Below are positions 25,835-35,660 of a stretch of DNA of 64,000 nt, piece by piece. A program made the translations under genes and the position numbers. How positions within the stretch are numbered: the stretch's first letter is position 1; each line of letters starts with the position of its first letter. Under the pieces are notes generated by a model, which did no database searches, was not told where the DNA came from, and saw only the letters and a list, made by a program, of their open reading frames with translations. Source of the DNA: an uncultured Bacteroidia bacterium (GTDB lineage: Bacteria > Bacteroidota > Bacteroidia > Bacteroidales > UBA932); assembly GCA_902788095.1 (NCBI GenBank), contig CADAIT010000008.1, positions 1 through 64,000 of the forward strand. Reading direction: 5' to 3'.

Positions 25835-25869
25835 AAGCAGTTTCCTTGCAAAAGGAGGCTGCTTTTTTT
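25835..25869 (+). terminator. Second terminator between 6S RNA and rny
   Basis: The stem AGCAGTTTCCTT / AAGGAGGCTGCT pairs completely if two G-U wobbles are allowed, with a GCAA-containing loop, followed by seven Ts. With the 6S U-tract just upstream this makes two tandem terminators before rny, whose own promoter I cannot identify. Confidence 0.8.
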
Positions 25870-25893
25870 GAGAAACATTAACATACAATATAT

Positions 25894-27435
25894 ATGAATC
25901 TTACAAGTTTTCTTATCGGATTTGTCGCCGGCGCAATCATTGCCCTGGCCGCGTACATACTCATCCGCCGCTCCATCCTCAAGGGAAAGCGCGATGAAAT
26001 TCTGGAAAAAGCAGAACTGGAAGGCGAAAAAATCAAGAACGAACGCATTCTCCAAGCCAAGGAAAAATACCTCTCCCTCAAGAGCGAGCACGAGAAAACA
26101 GTGAACGAGAAAAACGCTCAGATTCGTGAAGCGGAAAACCGCATCAAGCAAAAGGAAAACAACCTGAACCAGAAGCTGAACGAGGCCGACCGCAAAAACA
26201 AGGAATTGGAAGCCCAGAAAGCCAGCACCAAGGCGCAGGAAGAGCAAATGAAAGAGCGCGAAGCGGAATTCGAACGGCTCCGCGGCCAAGTTATCCGCCA
26301 AATTGAGACTGTGGCCGGCATGAGCGCCCAGGAAGCCAAAACACAGCTAATGGAAAGCATGAAGGCGGAAGCCCGCACGGAGGCCCAGGCCTATATCAAC
26401 GACACCATCGACGAAGCCCGGCTGAATGCAGCGAAGGAGGCCAAGCGCATTGTCATCAATACCATCCAGCGCACCGCCACGGAAACCGCCATCGAAAACG
26501 CCGTCACCACCTTCCCCATTGAAAGTGATGAAATTAAGGGCCGCATCATCGGCCGTGAGGGCCGCAACATCCGCGCCCTGGAGGCTGCGACCGGCGTGGA
26601 GATTGTGGTGGACGACACCCCGGATGCCATCCTGCTGAGCGCCTTTGACCCGGTCCGCCGCGAGGTTGCCCGCCTGGCCCTGCATCAGCTGGTGGTGGAC
26701 GGCCGCATCCATCCCGCCCGTATCGAGGAAGTGGTCGCCAAGGTACAGAAGCAGCTGGAAGAAGAAATTCTGGAGACCGGTAAACGCACCTGCATCGACC
26801 TGGGCATTCATGGCCTGAGCATGGAACTGGTCCGCCTGATCGGCCGCATGAAATACCGTTCCTCCTATGGCCAGAACCTCTTGCAGCACTCCCGCGAGGT
26901 GGCCAATATCTGCGCCATCCTGGCCAGCGAACTGGGCCTGAACCCCAAAATTGCCAAACGGGCCGGCCTGCTGCACGATATCGGAAAAGTATCCGAGGAG
27001 GATCCCGAGCTCCCGCACGCCCTGCTGGGCATGAAACTGGCGGAGCAGTACAAGGAAAAACCGGAAATCTGCAACGCCATCGGCGCCCACCACGAGGAAA
27101 CGGAAATGACTTCCCTCTATGCTCCGCTGGTGCTGGTGGGTGATGCCATTTCCGGCGCCCGTCCCGGTGCCCGCCGCGAGGTGATTGAAAGCTACATCAA
27201 GCGTTTGCGCGGCATGGAAAACCTGGCCGGCTCCTATCCGGGCGTCACCAAGGCCTATGCCATCCAGGCCGGCCGCGAACTCCGCGTCATCGTGGGAGCC
27301 GAACAAGTGAGCGACCACGACGCTGAAGTGCTCTCCAGCGATATTGCCCAGAAGATTCAGGATGAGATGACCTATCCCGGCCAGGTGAAAATCACCGTTA
27401 TTCGAGAAACCCGTTCCGTCGCCTACGCCAAGTAA
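25894..27435 (+). CDS. rny: Ribonuclease Y
   Basis: RNase Y is a membrane-anchored endoribonuclease that initiates mRNA decay. The 513-residue protein has an N-terminal transmembrane helix (residues 3-24), a long charged coiled coil (about 30-185), a KH domain with [15 protein letters not shown] (about 210-270), and an HD domain whose metal motif is LLHDIGK (about 350). Length and order are canonical. It begins 24 nt after the second terminator and is followed after 9 nt by an antiporter gene. Confidence 0.96.
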   Translation: MNLTSFLIGFVAGAIIALAAYILIRRSILKGKRDEILEKAELEGEKIKNERILQAKEKYLSLKSEHEKTVNEKNAQIREAENRIKQKENNLNQKLNEADRKNKELEAQKASTKAQEEQMKEREAEFERLRGQVIRQIETVAGMSAQEAKTQLMESMKAEARTEAQAYINDTIDEARLNAAKEAKRIVINTIQRTATETAIENAVTTFPIESDEIKGRIIGREGRNIRALEAATGVEIVVDDTPDAILLSAFDPVRREVARLALHQLVVDGRIHPARIEEVVAKVQKQLEEEILETGKRTCIDLGIHGLSMELVRLIGRMKYRSSYGQNLLQHSREVANICAILASELGLNPKIAKRAGLLHDIGKVSEEDPELPHALLGMKLAEQYKEKPEICNAIGAHHEETEMTSLYAPLVLVGDAISGARPGARREVIESYIKRLRGMENLAGSYPGVTKAYAIQAGRELRVIVGAEQVSDHDAEVLSSDIAQKIQDEMTYPGQVKITVIRETRSVAYAK

Positions 27436-27444
27436 CCCCCGGGA

Positions 27445-29694
27445 ATGGACACCCTGGCGCCGCTCATTGCCGACCTTGCGCTGATTCTCATCTGCGCAGG
27501 CATCATGACGCTGATTTTCAAGAAATTGAAACAGCCGCTGGTGCTGGGCTACATTGTGGCCGGCTTTATCGCCAGTCCCCATTTTACCCTCACGCCCTCC
27601 GTGATGGATGCGGCCAGCATCCATGTCTGGTCGGATATCGGCGTTATTTTCCTGCTCTTTGCTCTGGGGCTTGAGTTCAGCTTCAAAAAAATTGTCAAGG
27701 TGGGAGGGCCGGCCATTATCGCTGCCCTCACCATCATTTTCGGGATGATTTTCCTGGGGTTCACCGTCGGTTCCGCCTTCGGCTGGAGCAAAATGGACGC
27801 GCTGTTTCTGGGCGGGATGATTTCCATGAGTTCCACCACCATCATTTACAAAGCCTTCGAAGACATGGGCCTGGCCAAGAAGAAATTTGCCGGCCTGGTA
27901 ATGTCCATCCTCATTCTGGAAGATGTTCTTGCCGTGGTGCTTATGGTGGTTCTTTCCACCGTGGCCGTATCGTCCAACTTTGAAGGCGGAGAACTGGTGG
28001 GGAGCATTCTCAAACTGGCATTCTTCCTCATCCTGTGGCTGTTGGTGGGGATTTACCTGATTCCGCTTATCCTGCGCAAGACACGTTCGCTCATGAACGA
28101 CGAAACCCTGCTGGTGGTGTCCCTGGGCCTTTGCTTCCTGATGGTGGTCATCGCCGCCAAAACCGGATTCTCTGCCGCTTTCGGAGCCTTCATCATGGGG
28201 TCCATTCTTGCGGAAACACTTGAAGCAGAGCATATTGAGCGCCTGGTGAAGCCCGTAAAAGACCTCTTCGGGGCCATCTTCTTCGTGTCCGTGGGCATGA
28301 TGGTGGACCCGGCCATGATAGCGCAATACTGGCTTCCCATCGCGGTCATCACCCTTACGGTCATTGTGGGGCAGGCCACTTTCGCCACAGCCGGCGTACT
28401 GCTTTCCGGACAACCCCTCAAGACCGCTGTCCAATGTGGTTTCTCACTCACGCAGATTGGCGAATTCGCCTTCATCATCGCCTCGCTGGGCGTGGCGTTG
28501 GGCGTCACCAGCGACTTTCTGTACCCCATTGTCGTGGCGGTGTCCGTCATAACCATTTTCCTTACGCCCTACATGATACGCCTGGCGGGCCCTGTCTATG
28601 AGTTCCAGAACAAGCACCTGCCTGAGCGTGTGCGCACTGTCCTGGACAACTACGCCGCATCCGCCGAACCGCGTGCAGGCAAAGACAACCTGTGGAAACA
28701 ATATCTGGCTGCCATTTTCCGGAACATCCTGTTATACGGCATCCTCTGCATCGCCGTCAGCATCATCGGCTTTACGGTGATTCTGCCGATGGCGGAAGAA
28801 TGGATACCCGGCATCTGGTCGCACGTTGCCACGGCTGCCATCATCATCACGGCCATGGCACCGTTCCTGCGCGGCATCATGGTCAAGATGAACAAAAGCT
28901 CGGAATTCGCCGCCCTCTGGGATGAGAACCGTGCCAACCGCGCTCCCCTGGTAGCCAGCGTAGTGCTGCGTTTTGCCATCGCCGCGGGCTTCATTTTCTA
29001 CGTCCTGGCCCGCCTTTTCCATATTTCCGTGCTGCTGATTACCTGCATTGTAGCAGTACTCATCGTCTTCCTTCTTTTCAGCCGCTGGACCAGGCACTAT
29101 GCGCACCACATCGAGGAGACCTTCATGACCAACCTGAACTCCCGTGAAAAACGGGCGGAATTCCTGGGCGAGAAAAAGCCGGAATACGCTTCCAGCCTGC
29201 TTGACAAAGACCTTCACCTGGCCGATTTTGACATTCCGGCAGAGGTGGAATGGGCGGGGGCGGAACTCTGCGAACTTTCTTTCGGGCAACACTACGGCGT
29301 GCACGTGGTCTCCATCCTGCGCGGCAACAAACGCATCAACATTCCCAAGGCGACGGACCGTATTTTCCCGCACGACCATATCCAGGTAATCGGCACGGAC
29401 AAAGGCCTTGAGGCTTTCGGAAATGCCCTCCGGGCTACGGAAAGCAGCCTTCCGGAAGACTTCAGCGCCGATGAAATGGTGCTTCGCCGCCTTCCTGTCG
29501 GCGCCGCCTCCCCCTTCCTGGGAAAAAGCCTGATGGAATGCCGCATCCGCGAACAATACCACTGCCTGGTGGCCGGCGTCGAGAAAGCGGACGGAGACCT
29601 TCACGTGCCCAACCCCGCCATCCCCTTCGAGCAAGGAGACAAGTTGTGGGTCGTGGGAGAAAAGAAAGACGTGGAAGCCATCATGACCGTGTAG
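27445..29694 (+). CDS. CPA2-family cation:proton antiporter with TrkA-C domains
   Basis: This 749-residue membrane protein resembles Kef-type monovalent cation:proton antiporter-2 proteins. Residues 1-390 form about a dozen hydrophobic helices, with the exchanger motifs VLGYIVAGFIASP and SMSSTTIIYKAFEDMGL. Four more helices span about 425-565. The C-terminal cytoplasmic part (about 590-749) has two TrkA-C-like beta domains (HYGVHVVSILRGNKRINIP and MECRIREQYHCLVAGVEKAD). K+ or Na+ exchange for protons is the likely role; the ion is not determinable here. Convergent with the nucleotidase gene, 55 nt apart. Confidence 0.88.
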   Translation: MDTLAPLIADLALILICAGIMTLIFKKLKQPLVLGYIVAGFIASPHFTLTPSVMDAASIHVWSDIGVIFLLFALGLEFSFKKIVKVGGPAIIAALTIIFGMIFLGFTVGSAFGWSKMDALFLGGMISMSSTTIIYKAFEDMGLAKKKFAGLVMSILILEDVLAVVLMVVLSTVAVSSNFEGGELVGSILKLAFFLILWLLVGIYLIPLILRKTRSLMNDETLLVVSLGLCFLMVVIAAKTGFSAAFGAFIMGSILAETLEAEHIERLVKPVKDLFGAIFFVSVGMMVDPAMIAQYWLPIAVITLTVIVGQATFATAGVLLSGQPLKTAVQCGFSLTQIGEFAFIIASLGVALGVTSDFLYPIVVAVSVITIFLTPYMIRLAGPVYEFQNKHLPERVRTVLDNYAASAEPRAGKDNLWKQYLAAIFRNILLYGILCIAVSIIGFTVILPMAEEWIPGIWSHVATAAIIITAMAPFLRGIMVKMNKSSEFAALWDENRANRAPLVASVVLRFAIAAGFIFYVLARLFHISVLLITCIVAVLIVFLLFSRWTRHYAHHIEETFMTNLNSREKRAEFLGEKKPEYASSLLDKDLHLADFDIPAEVEWAGAELCELSFGQHYGVHVVSILRGNKRINIPKATDRIFPHDHIQVIGTDKGLEAFGNALRATESSLPEDFSADEMVLRRLPVGAASPFLGKSLMECRIREQYHCLVAGVEKADGDLHVPNPAIPFEQGDKLWVVGEKKDVEAIMTV

Positions 29695-29749
29695 GGCATC
29701 AAGACAGCGTATTGCGAGCACACGCGAGTGGCGGCCGTTCCTTTCAAAC

Positions 29750-31495
29750 CTAGTTGAACAAAAGGGCCATATCCTGCTCCAGGGCAGGGCGGGCCAGCTT
29801 CTCGGGAATAAAAATCCACTTTCCGATGACGGCAGGGTTACCAATCACTTCCGGGTCGATGGAACCGTTTTCCAGGAGGTAGCCGTACAGCAGGCTCCGG
29901 ATCTCCGGGTAGCGGGCCACAATCCGTTCGTCCATCTTGTCGCTGTCGATGCCGGCTTCCTTGAGCAGGTTGCCGCCGCCGCTGGCACGGTAGGAGGTCA
30001 TGGCCACGTTATAGGTACGCCCGAGCTCAAACGCGGAACCGTCGGCCATGGAAGAAATGGCAATGCGGCTGCCGAAGGGCTTGGTGACGTCCACCGTGTA
30101 GTTGATGCCGGCGGCGGAGTCAAAATTGTAGGCCCGCTCCACGAAGGACCAGCCCAGTTGCAGGTTGCGGGAATCGTCCCTTTGCCGAATTTTGAGCACG
30201 TGGTCCGTAGGTTTGGCAATGGTATTGATCCATTTGTCGTAGGAAACTTCCAGGTAGTCCTTGATTTCCTTGCCGGTCATGCTCACTACATAGAGCTGAT
30301 TCTCAAAAGGATAGAGGGTGAACAGGTCGTTGAAGACCAGGATGCCGGCCTTGACGTGCCCGTTATAGGTGAGAGGCGCGCCGAAGGAAATCTGCGCCGG
30401 GGCCTGCGCCAGGCTCAGCGTGTGAATGAGGTTCATGTAATCGCACATGCCTTTGTAGGCGTCGCGGGTATGCAGGTCCGTGTTCAGGATGCCCACTTCC
30501 TGGAGGGTGAAAGCGCGCACCGCCTCAAAATCCTTGCGGAAATACGCGCGCATGACGGGATCGGCCTTCTCCGCCTTGACGGGAATGAGGTCTGTCTCGA
30601 AGGACTTGCTGACGATTTTGCCGCCTTCCACCTTCAGGTGCATTTTTCCGTGTGCCACATAGCGGCTGTGGCTTCCGGAGTTGAGCAGGGCGCTTGTGTC
30701 GCGGGTCTCTACATAAGGCTTGTGGTCGTGACCGCAGATGAGCCAGTCCACGCCCTTCACCTGGTTGAAGGCATCCAGCGCTTCCGCTTCCAGGATGGTA
30801 CCGTCTCCCTGTCCGCAGGCGGAATGCATGGCGGCCACCACCACGTCCGGATGCTCCTTGGCGCGTACGAAATCCACGTCCCGCTGAATAATCTGCGCGA
30901 TGGAAACGAAGTGCATGCCACTCCAGAGTTCCTCCGACAGCCAGGCCTTGATGTTGGCGTTGTTATAGCCGATGACGGCAATCCTTAGGCCGGCTTTCTC
31001 CACCATCTTGTACAGGGGGAAGTACGGTTGGCCGTTGTCGTTGCGGATGGCATTGCCCGCCAGGAACGGAGCGCCCGCTCTCCGGAGGTCCGCCGCCACC
31101 CGGTCATACACGCTATGCCCGGTTTCTATGTCATGGTTGCCCATGGCCACGGCATCGTATCGCATGTATTCCAGCAGACGCGGGAACAGGTGCGGCGTAA
31201 TGGTGTCCACGTAGTTGAAATAGTAGGGGGCGTTGTCACCCTGCAGGCAGTCGCCGGCATCCACCAGGAGCACATTGCCAAAACCGTCGGCGGTACGGAC
31301 GCTGTCGATGTAATAGTTCATGGCAAACAGCGACTTGCGCACCTTTCCGTCCACATAGGTAGAGTCGAACCAGGTGCCGTGTACGTCGTTGGTCGAGAGT
31401 ACGGTGAGGGTGTACTCGCCGTCCTTGAGGCCACGGTTGCAGGAGAGGCCGGCAAAAATGGCGGCCAGGAAAAATAGCAAATGTTTGGCTTTCAT
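29750..31495 (-). CDS. 5'-nucleotidase/2',3'-cyclic phosphodiesterase (UshA-like) lipoprotein
   Basis: The 581-residue protein has a lipobox (GLSC, Cys19) and a calcineurin-like phosphoesterase domain with all its metal motifs in order: STNDVHG, DAGDCLQG, GNHDIE and CGHDHKPYV. The C-terminal 5'-nucleotidase substrate domain contains YPFENQLYVVSMTGKEI and YNVAMTSYRASGGGNLL. It would release phosphate from extracellular or periplasmic nucleotides. The gene begins 14 nt after ffh and is probably co-transcribed with it. Confidence 0.9.
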   Translation of the reverse strand: MKAKHLLFFLAAIFAGLSCNRGLKDGEYTLTVLSTNDVHGTWFDSTYVDGKVRKSLFAMNYYIDSVRTADGFGNVLLVDAGDCLQGDNAPYYFNYVDTITPHLFPRLLEYMRYDAVAMGNHDIETGHSVYDRVAADLRRAGAPFLAGNAIRNDNGQPYFPLYKMVEKAGLRIAVIGYNNANIKAWLSEELWSGMHFVSIAQIIQRDVDFVRAKEHPDVVVAAMHSACGQGDGTILEAEALDAFNQVKGVDWLICGHDHKPYVETRDTSALLNSGSHSRYVAHGKMHLKVEGGKIVSKSFETDLIPVKAEKADPVMRAYFRKDFEAVRAFTLQEVGILNTDLHTRDAYKGMCDYMNLIHTLSLAQAPAQISFGAPLTYNGHVKAGILVFNDLFTLYPFENQLYVVSMTGKEIKDYLEVSYDKWINTIAKPTDHVLKIRQRDDSRNLQLGWSFVERAYNFDSAAGINYTVDVTKPFGSRIAISSMADGSAFELGRTYNVAMTSYRASGGGNLLKEAGIDSDKMDERIVARYPEIRSLLYGYLLENGSIDPEVIGNPAVIGKWIFIPEKLARPALEQDMALLFN

Positions 31496-31509
31496 AGTGA
31501 TTCGGGAAT

Positions 31510-32832
31510 TTATCGGCGGAAATTACGCATCTGTTGCATGAGAGAGCCCGTAACGGCTCCCTTCATGAGCTTCCGGGTGCCTTCAAACTGCTTCAGCAAC
31601 TTGTTTACTTCCGGAACGGAAGTGCCGGACCCGTCCGCTATCCGTTTGCGGCGGGAACCGTTGATGGCTTCCGGATGCTCGCGTTCGTACGGCGTCATGG
31701 ACAGAATGATGGCTTCGGTGCTTTTGAAAGCATCGTCGGGAATATCCACATCCTTGAGGGCCTTGCCCACGCCGGGAATCATGGCGGCCAGGTCCTTGAC
31801 GTTGCCCATCTTCTTCACCTGCTGGATTTGCTGATAGAAATCCCAGAGCGTAAACTGGTCCTTGGCCAGTTTTTTCTTGAGCTCGCGGGCTTGTTTTTCG
31901 TCGTACTGTTCCTGGGCCTTCTCCACCAGGGAAACGACGTCACCCATGCCCAGGATGCGGTCCGCGATGCGTTCCGGATGGAAGATGTCCAGCGCTTCCA
32001 GTTTTTCACCTGAGCTCACGAACTTGATGGGCTTGCCCACCACCGCCTTGATGGAAAGGGCGGCACCGCCACGGGTATCACCGTCCATCTTGGTGAGAAC
32101 CACGCCGTCGAAGTCCAGGCGCTCGTTGAAGGCCTTGGCGGTTTCCACGGCATCCTGGCCGGTCATGGCATCCACCACAAACAGGGTTTCCGTCGGCTGA
32201 ACAGCCTGGTGCAGGGCGGAAATCTCGTCCATGAGCTGCTGGTCCACGGCCAGACGGCCGGCGGTATCCACGATGACCACGCTGAAGCCTTCCGCCTTCG
32301 CTTTGGCAATGGCAGCCTTGGCCAGCTTGACGGGGTCCTTCTCTCCCTCCTCCGTATATACAGGCACGCCGATGCTCTCTCCCAGCAGTTTCAACTGGTC
32401 GATGGCGGCAGGGCGGAACGTGTCACAGGCGGCCAGCAGCACCTTCATGCCTCGTTTGGACTTGATATGCAAGGCCAGTTTGCCGGAGAAGGTGGTTTTA
32501 CCGGAACCGTTGAGACCGGCCACCAGCACCACGGCGGGATTCCCCTTCAGGTTGATGTCCTGCGCAGAGGAGCCCATGAACTCCGTCAGCTCGTCGTGGG
32601 TGATTTTCACCATCATCTGCTGCGGCTTCACCGCGGTGAGCACATTGGCGCCCATGGCCTTTTCCTTCACGCGGTCGCAGAATTCCTTGGCCACCTTGTA
32701 GCTCACGTCCGCATCCAGCAAAGCCTTGCGGATGTCTTTGACGGTTTCGGCCACATTGATTTCGGTGATTTTCCCTTCACCCTTCAGTATTTTGAAAGAC
32801 CGTTCCAGTCTTTCGCTCAAATTCTCGAACAT
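31510..32832 (-). CDS. ffh: Signal recognition particle protein Ffh
   Basis: Ffh binds signal sequences at the ribosome and delivers them to FtsY. The 440-residue protein shows the N domain, the G domain with P-loop GLNGSGKTTFSGKLA (about 106-120), DTAGRLAVD and TKMDGDTRGGAALS, and the Met-rich M domain with the SRP RNA-binding segment SRRKRIADGSGTSVPEVN. The ATG at 32832 is the family start. A -7 box (TATCTTTG, 32856-32863) lies 23 nt upstream of it; more upstream codons would span that box. Confidence 0.97.
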   Translation of the reverse strand: MFENLSERLERSFKILKGEGKITEINVAETVKDIRKALLDADVSYKVAKEFCDRVKEKAMGANVLTAVKPQQMMVKITHDELTEFMGSSAQDINLKGNPAVVLVAGLNGSGKTTFSGKLALHIKSKRGMKVLLAACDTFRPAAIDQLKLLGESIGVPVYTEEGEKDPVKLAKAAIAKAKAEGFSVVIVDTAGRLAVDQQLMDEISALHQAVQPTETLFVVDAMTGQDAVETAKAFNERLDFDGVVLTKMDGDTRGGAALSIKAVVGKPIKFVSSGEKLEALDIFHPERIADRILGMGDVVSLVEKAQEQYDEKQARELKKKLAKDQFTLWDFYQQIQQVKKMGNVKDLAAMIPGVGKALKDVDIPDDAFKSTEAIILSMTPYEREHPEAINGSRRKRIADGSGTSVPEVNKLLKQFEGTRKLMKGAVTGSLMQQMRNFRR

Positions 32833-32855
32833 ACCAAATCCTTTTGAATAACTTA

Positions 32856-32863
32856 CAAAGATA
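32856..32863 (-). promoter_or_regulatory. -7 box of ffh
   Basis: TATCTTTG on the minus strand. The remaining 32864-33042 region, upstream of the next lipoprotein gene, contains one imperfect plus-strand box, TATCTTCG (32990-32997), and no other feature I can support. Confidence 0.65.
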
Positions 32864-33042
32864 CGGATTTTAGCGGAAGAATGGAAATCGACAGAATAAT
32901 TTGGCAAAAAGGCTGTTGTTTCACACGAATCATCAGAAAAATTTCCGAAAAAATTCACGTTTCTGAATCTGCGGTCCATAAAAGCGCCTTATCTTCGCAA
33001 CGGACCGGACACGGTGCCCGGACCATAAAAGAAATGTGCTGA

Positions 33043-34134
33043 ATGAAACTGAAAAAAATCTGGGTGATGCTCCCGCTATTGGCAGGACTCACCGCCTGTG
33101 ACGATTTTTCCGCTCTCAAGGGGCTGAAAGAACAAGGGGAACTCCGTTGGGTGCTGGACAAAAGCATCGCCACAAAAGCGACGGAAGAAATTCCCGACAC
33201 CAACGACTTTCTCCTCACCATCCGCGACGGCGGAGGAAGTATTCTGTACGAGGGCAGCTACGGCGACTCTCCCCAATACCTGAAGGTGGATCCGGGGAGC
33301 TATACCATTACCGTGGTGTCCATCCCGTTCTCGGCGCCGGCCTTCGCGCGCCCGCAGTATGGAGATGAACAGGTAGTGGTAGTATCGGCCGGGGAATGCA
33401 TAACCGCGCGCCTGAACTGCACCCTGCTCAATGCAGGCATCCGCCTCAAAATTGCACCGGATTTTCTCACCAGCTTTCCCGACGGCGTACTTTTCATAAA
33501 GCAAAGCAGCGTGAAACTCAAATACACCTACACGGAAAAACGCATCGCATACACCTTTCCGGGCGAAGTCTCCGTCATCCTGTACAACGACGCCCGGGAC
33601 CAGACGCTGTTCACCCGGGTGCTGGAGGCCCGTGAGATTCTAACCGTGAGCCTGTCGGCTCCTGCCGATGAAAGCGGGAGCAGCCGGGTGCAGGTTGCGG
33701 TCGATACAGTCAAGGTGTGGTCCAATGAGCAATATGTCATCGGCGGTGACAACGACGGCGGGAATGGCGGCGGGAACGACGGCAGCGAATGGGAGAACGC
33801 CATCGCAGTGGGAGAAGCCGCCAGGCATGTCGGCGAGAACGGCGTCTGGGTTTACGGCTATATCGTAGGCGGCGACCTGACATCGGCGGGGAAAGGCGTA
33901 AAAACCGACGGGATTACCAAAAACACCCACGTCGCCCTTGCGGAACGCTCCTCCATTACGGAGAAAGAACACTGCCTGGCGGTGGAACTGCCCAAAGGGA
34001 GCATACGCGATGCGCTCAATCTGGTGGACCGTCCGGACCTCAGGGGACATCGCGTCTATGTCAAAGGGAATATCGTGGGAAGCTATTTCGGCACCACCGG
34101 ACTGAAGGGAACGTCCGCCCATGTGCTGCGTTAG
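33043..34134 (+). CDS. Surface lipoprotein with DUF4493- and DUF6359-like domains
   Basis: A 363-residue lipoprotein (lipobox LTAC, Cys19). Residues of about 50-230 resemble DUF4493 beta-sandwich proteins (DFLLTIRDGGGSILYEGSYG, YLKVDPGSYTITV). A Gly/Asn/Asp-rich linker (GGDNDGGNGGGNDG) follows. The C-terminal 110 residues match the OB-like DUF6359 pattern: GVWVYGYIVGG, NTHVALAERS, LAVELPKGSIRDALNL and VKGNIVGSYF. Such modular lipoproteins are common on Bacteroidota surfaces, but the ligand is unknown. Its TAG overlaps the TAA of the convergent cardiolipin synthase gene within TTAG. Confidence 0.72.
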   Translation: MKLKKIWVMLPLLAGLTACDDFSALKGLKEQGELRWVLDKSIATKATEEIPDTNDFLLTIRDGGGSILYEGSYGDSPQYLKVDPGSYTITVVSIPFSAPAFARPQYGDEQVVVVSAGECITARLNCTLLNAGIRLKIAPDFLTSFPDGVLFIKQSSVKLKYTYTEKRIAYTFPGEVSVILYNDARDQTLFTRVLEAREILTVSLSAPADESGSSRVQVAVDTVKVWSNEQYVIGGDNDGGNGGGNDGSEWENAIAVGEAARHVGENGVWVYGYIVGGDLTSAGKGVKTDGITKNTHVALAERSSITEKEHCLAVELPKGSIRDALNLVDRPDLRGHRVYVKGNIVGSYFGTTGLKGTSAHVLR

Positions 34135-35588
34135 AGCAGGCGGTGGAACAGCCGCATGAAATGAGAACACATCTCCTGATACCACTTGCGGCTGTTTTTC
34201 CAAGTTTCCAGCGTCCACTCGCGGGTATTTGCCAAATCCCCGAGGAACTTCTCCTTGCACAAGCCGGCCGACTCCCTGTCGTAGATGAAAGCGTTCACCT
34301 CGCTGTTGGTGAAAAAGCTGCGCATGTCCAGGTTGGTGGCCCCGATAATGCACAGATAGTCGTCACAGACCAGGGTTTTGGAATGGACAAACGCCCCTTC
34401 ACATTCAAAAATCCGGACGCCCGCGGCAAGGCACTCGGCATAGAAGGAACGGTTGGCCGGGCCGATTAACGGGGTATCCACCCGCTCGGGCAGCATCAGA
34501 CGCACATCTATGCCGCGGAGCGCAGCGCTCTTGAGGGCGTTCAGGAAAGAAGTGGGAGGAACAAAATAAGGGGTATGGATGTACACATAACTGCGGGCAT
34601 GCTGTAAAATCCACTCATAGCCCAGCAGCGTCGTGGGGAACGGGTACTCCGGGGCATCGGTCACGACCTGCATGCACTTGTCCTTCAGCGGAGCGTCCCA
34701 GCCGACGGGAGCCGGCAGCGGGAAATAAGCCGGCAGCGGATGACTCAGACGCCCGCCGGAAGACAGCCAACTGTCCATGAACGAGGCCTGCAGCCGGGCG
34801 ACCACAGGCCCTTCCACGCGCAGGTGAGTATCCCGCCACTTGTAAAAGTAATTGTCGTTCAGGTTCATGCCGCCGGTGTACGCCACTTTTCCGTCAATCA
34901 CCACTATTTTGCGGTGATTCTGGCAGTTGATGCGCATCAGGAAGGAACGGGCGCCGTTGCGGATATGCGTGTATGGCAGCACATCGATGCCGCCCTTTTT
35001 CATCTTGCGGAAATAGGAACGGGGGATGTTGCGGCCAATCATGTTGTTGTTCAGGAATCGCACCTCCACCCCTTCCTTTACCTTTTGCAGCAGGGCGTCG
35101 CGGACTTCCCTGCCCGCCTTGTCGTTGCCGAAGCGGAAATACTCGATATGGATGAATTGTTTCGCATTCCGGATGTCCTCCAGCAAAAGCTCCCGCTTGC
35201 GCTGACCGGCTGTAATGATTTCCAGTGAATTGCCTTCATAGAGCCGATGCCCGTCTCCGCAGGCGCGAAGCAGCCTGACCAGGGGACGGAAATCTTCCTC
35301 CACCTTGCTCAGGGCATCTTCCGGGAACAGTGCCTTTCCCATTTCTTCCGGCATCTGTTCCGCGAACAGGCGCAGCGTACGTCCATGCAAGCGTTCCCGT
35401 ACAACTTCCCTGCGGTAATTGATGCCGCACAGGCAATAGATGATGAGTCCGATGACAGGAAGCAGCGCAATGAAGACCAGCCAGAAAAGCTGGACATCGG
35501 GTTCTTTCTCGCTGCGAAGGATTTGACAGATAATTCCCAGGGCAAGAATTATCCGCAGAATAAGTCCTATGAGCAGCACAAGTGGCAT
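34131..35588 (-). CDS. cls: Cardiolipin synthase (phospholipase D family)
   Basis: The enzyme condenses phosphatidylglycerol molecules to cardiolipin at the membrane. The 485-residue protein has two N-terminal transmembrane helices (LVLLIGLILRIILALGI and WLVFIALLPVIGLIIYCL), then two HKD motifs: NHRKIVVIDGKVAYTGG and VHSKTLVCDDYLCIIGATN. The ATG at 35588 is preferred over an upstream TTG at 35621. A one-mismatch -7 box TAAATTCG at 35597-35604 leaves only 8 nt before that ATG. It is divergent from an acyl-CoA synthetase gene. Confidence 0.92.
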   Translation of the reverse strand: MPLVLLIGLILRIILALGIICQILRSEKEPDVQLFWLVFIALLPVIGLIIYCLCGINYRREVVRERLHGRTLRLFAEQMPEEMGKALFPEDALSKVEEDFRPLVRLLRACGDGHRLYEGNSLEIITAGQRKRELLLEDIRNAKQFIHIEYFRFGNDKAGREVRDALLQKVKEGVEVRFLNNNMIGRNIPRSYFRKMKKGGIDVLPYTHIRNGARSFLMRINCQNHRKIVVIDGKVAYTGGMNLNDNYFYKWRDTHLRVEGPVVARLQASFMDSWLSSGGRLSHPLPAYFPLPAPVGWDAPLKDKCMQVVTDAPEYPFPTTLLGYEWILQHARSYVYIHTPYFVPPTSFLNALKSAALRGIDVRLMLPERVDTPLIGPANRSFYAECLAAGVRIFECEGAFVHSKTLVCDDYLCIIGATNLDMRSFFTNSEVNAFIYDRESAGLCKEKFLGDLANTREWTLETWKNSRKWYQEMCSHFMRLFHRLL

Positions 35589-35645
35589 ACGTTTTGCGAA
35601 TTTACGCTTTTTTCGGGACAATACCTACTATTTATTGAATCTTTG

Positions 35646-35653
35646 TACCTTTG
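35646..35653 (+). promoter_or_regulatory. -7 box of the acyl-CoA synthetase gene
   Basis: TACCTTTG, 7 nt before the ATG at 35661, one of the near-leaderless promoters. Confidence 0.7.
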
Positions 35654-35660
35654 CAGCAGG

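Noticed and set aside
26347..28434. 695-codon open frame antisense to rny and the antiporter
   Set aside because: It spans two real genes on the other strand and is His/Gly-rich low-complexity sequence typical of a shadow frame.
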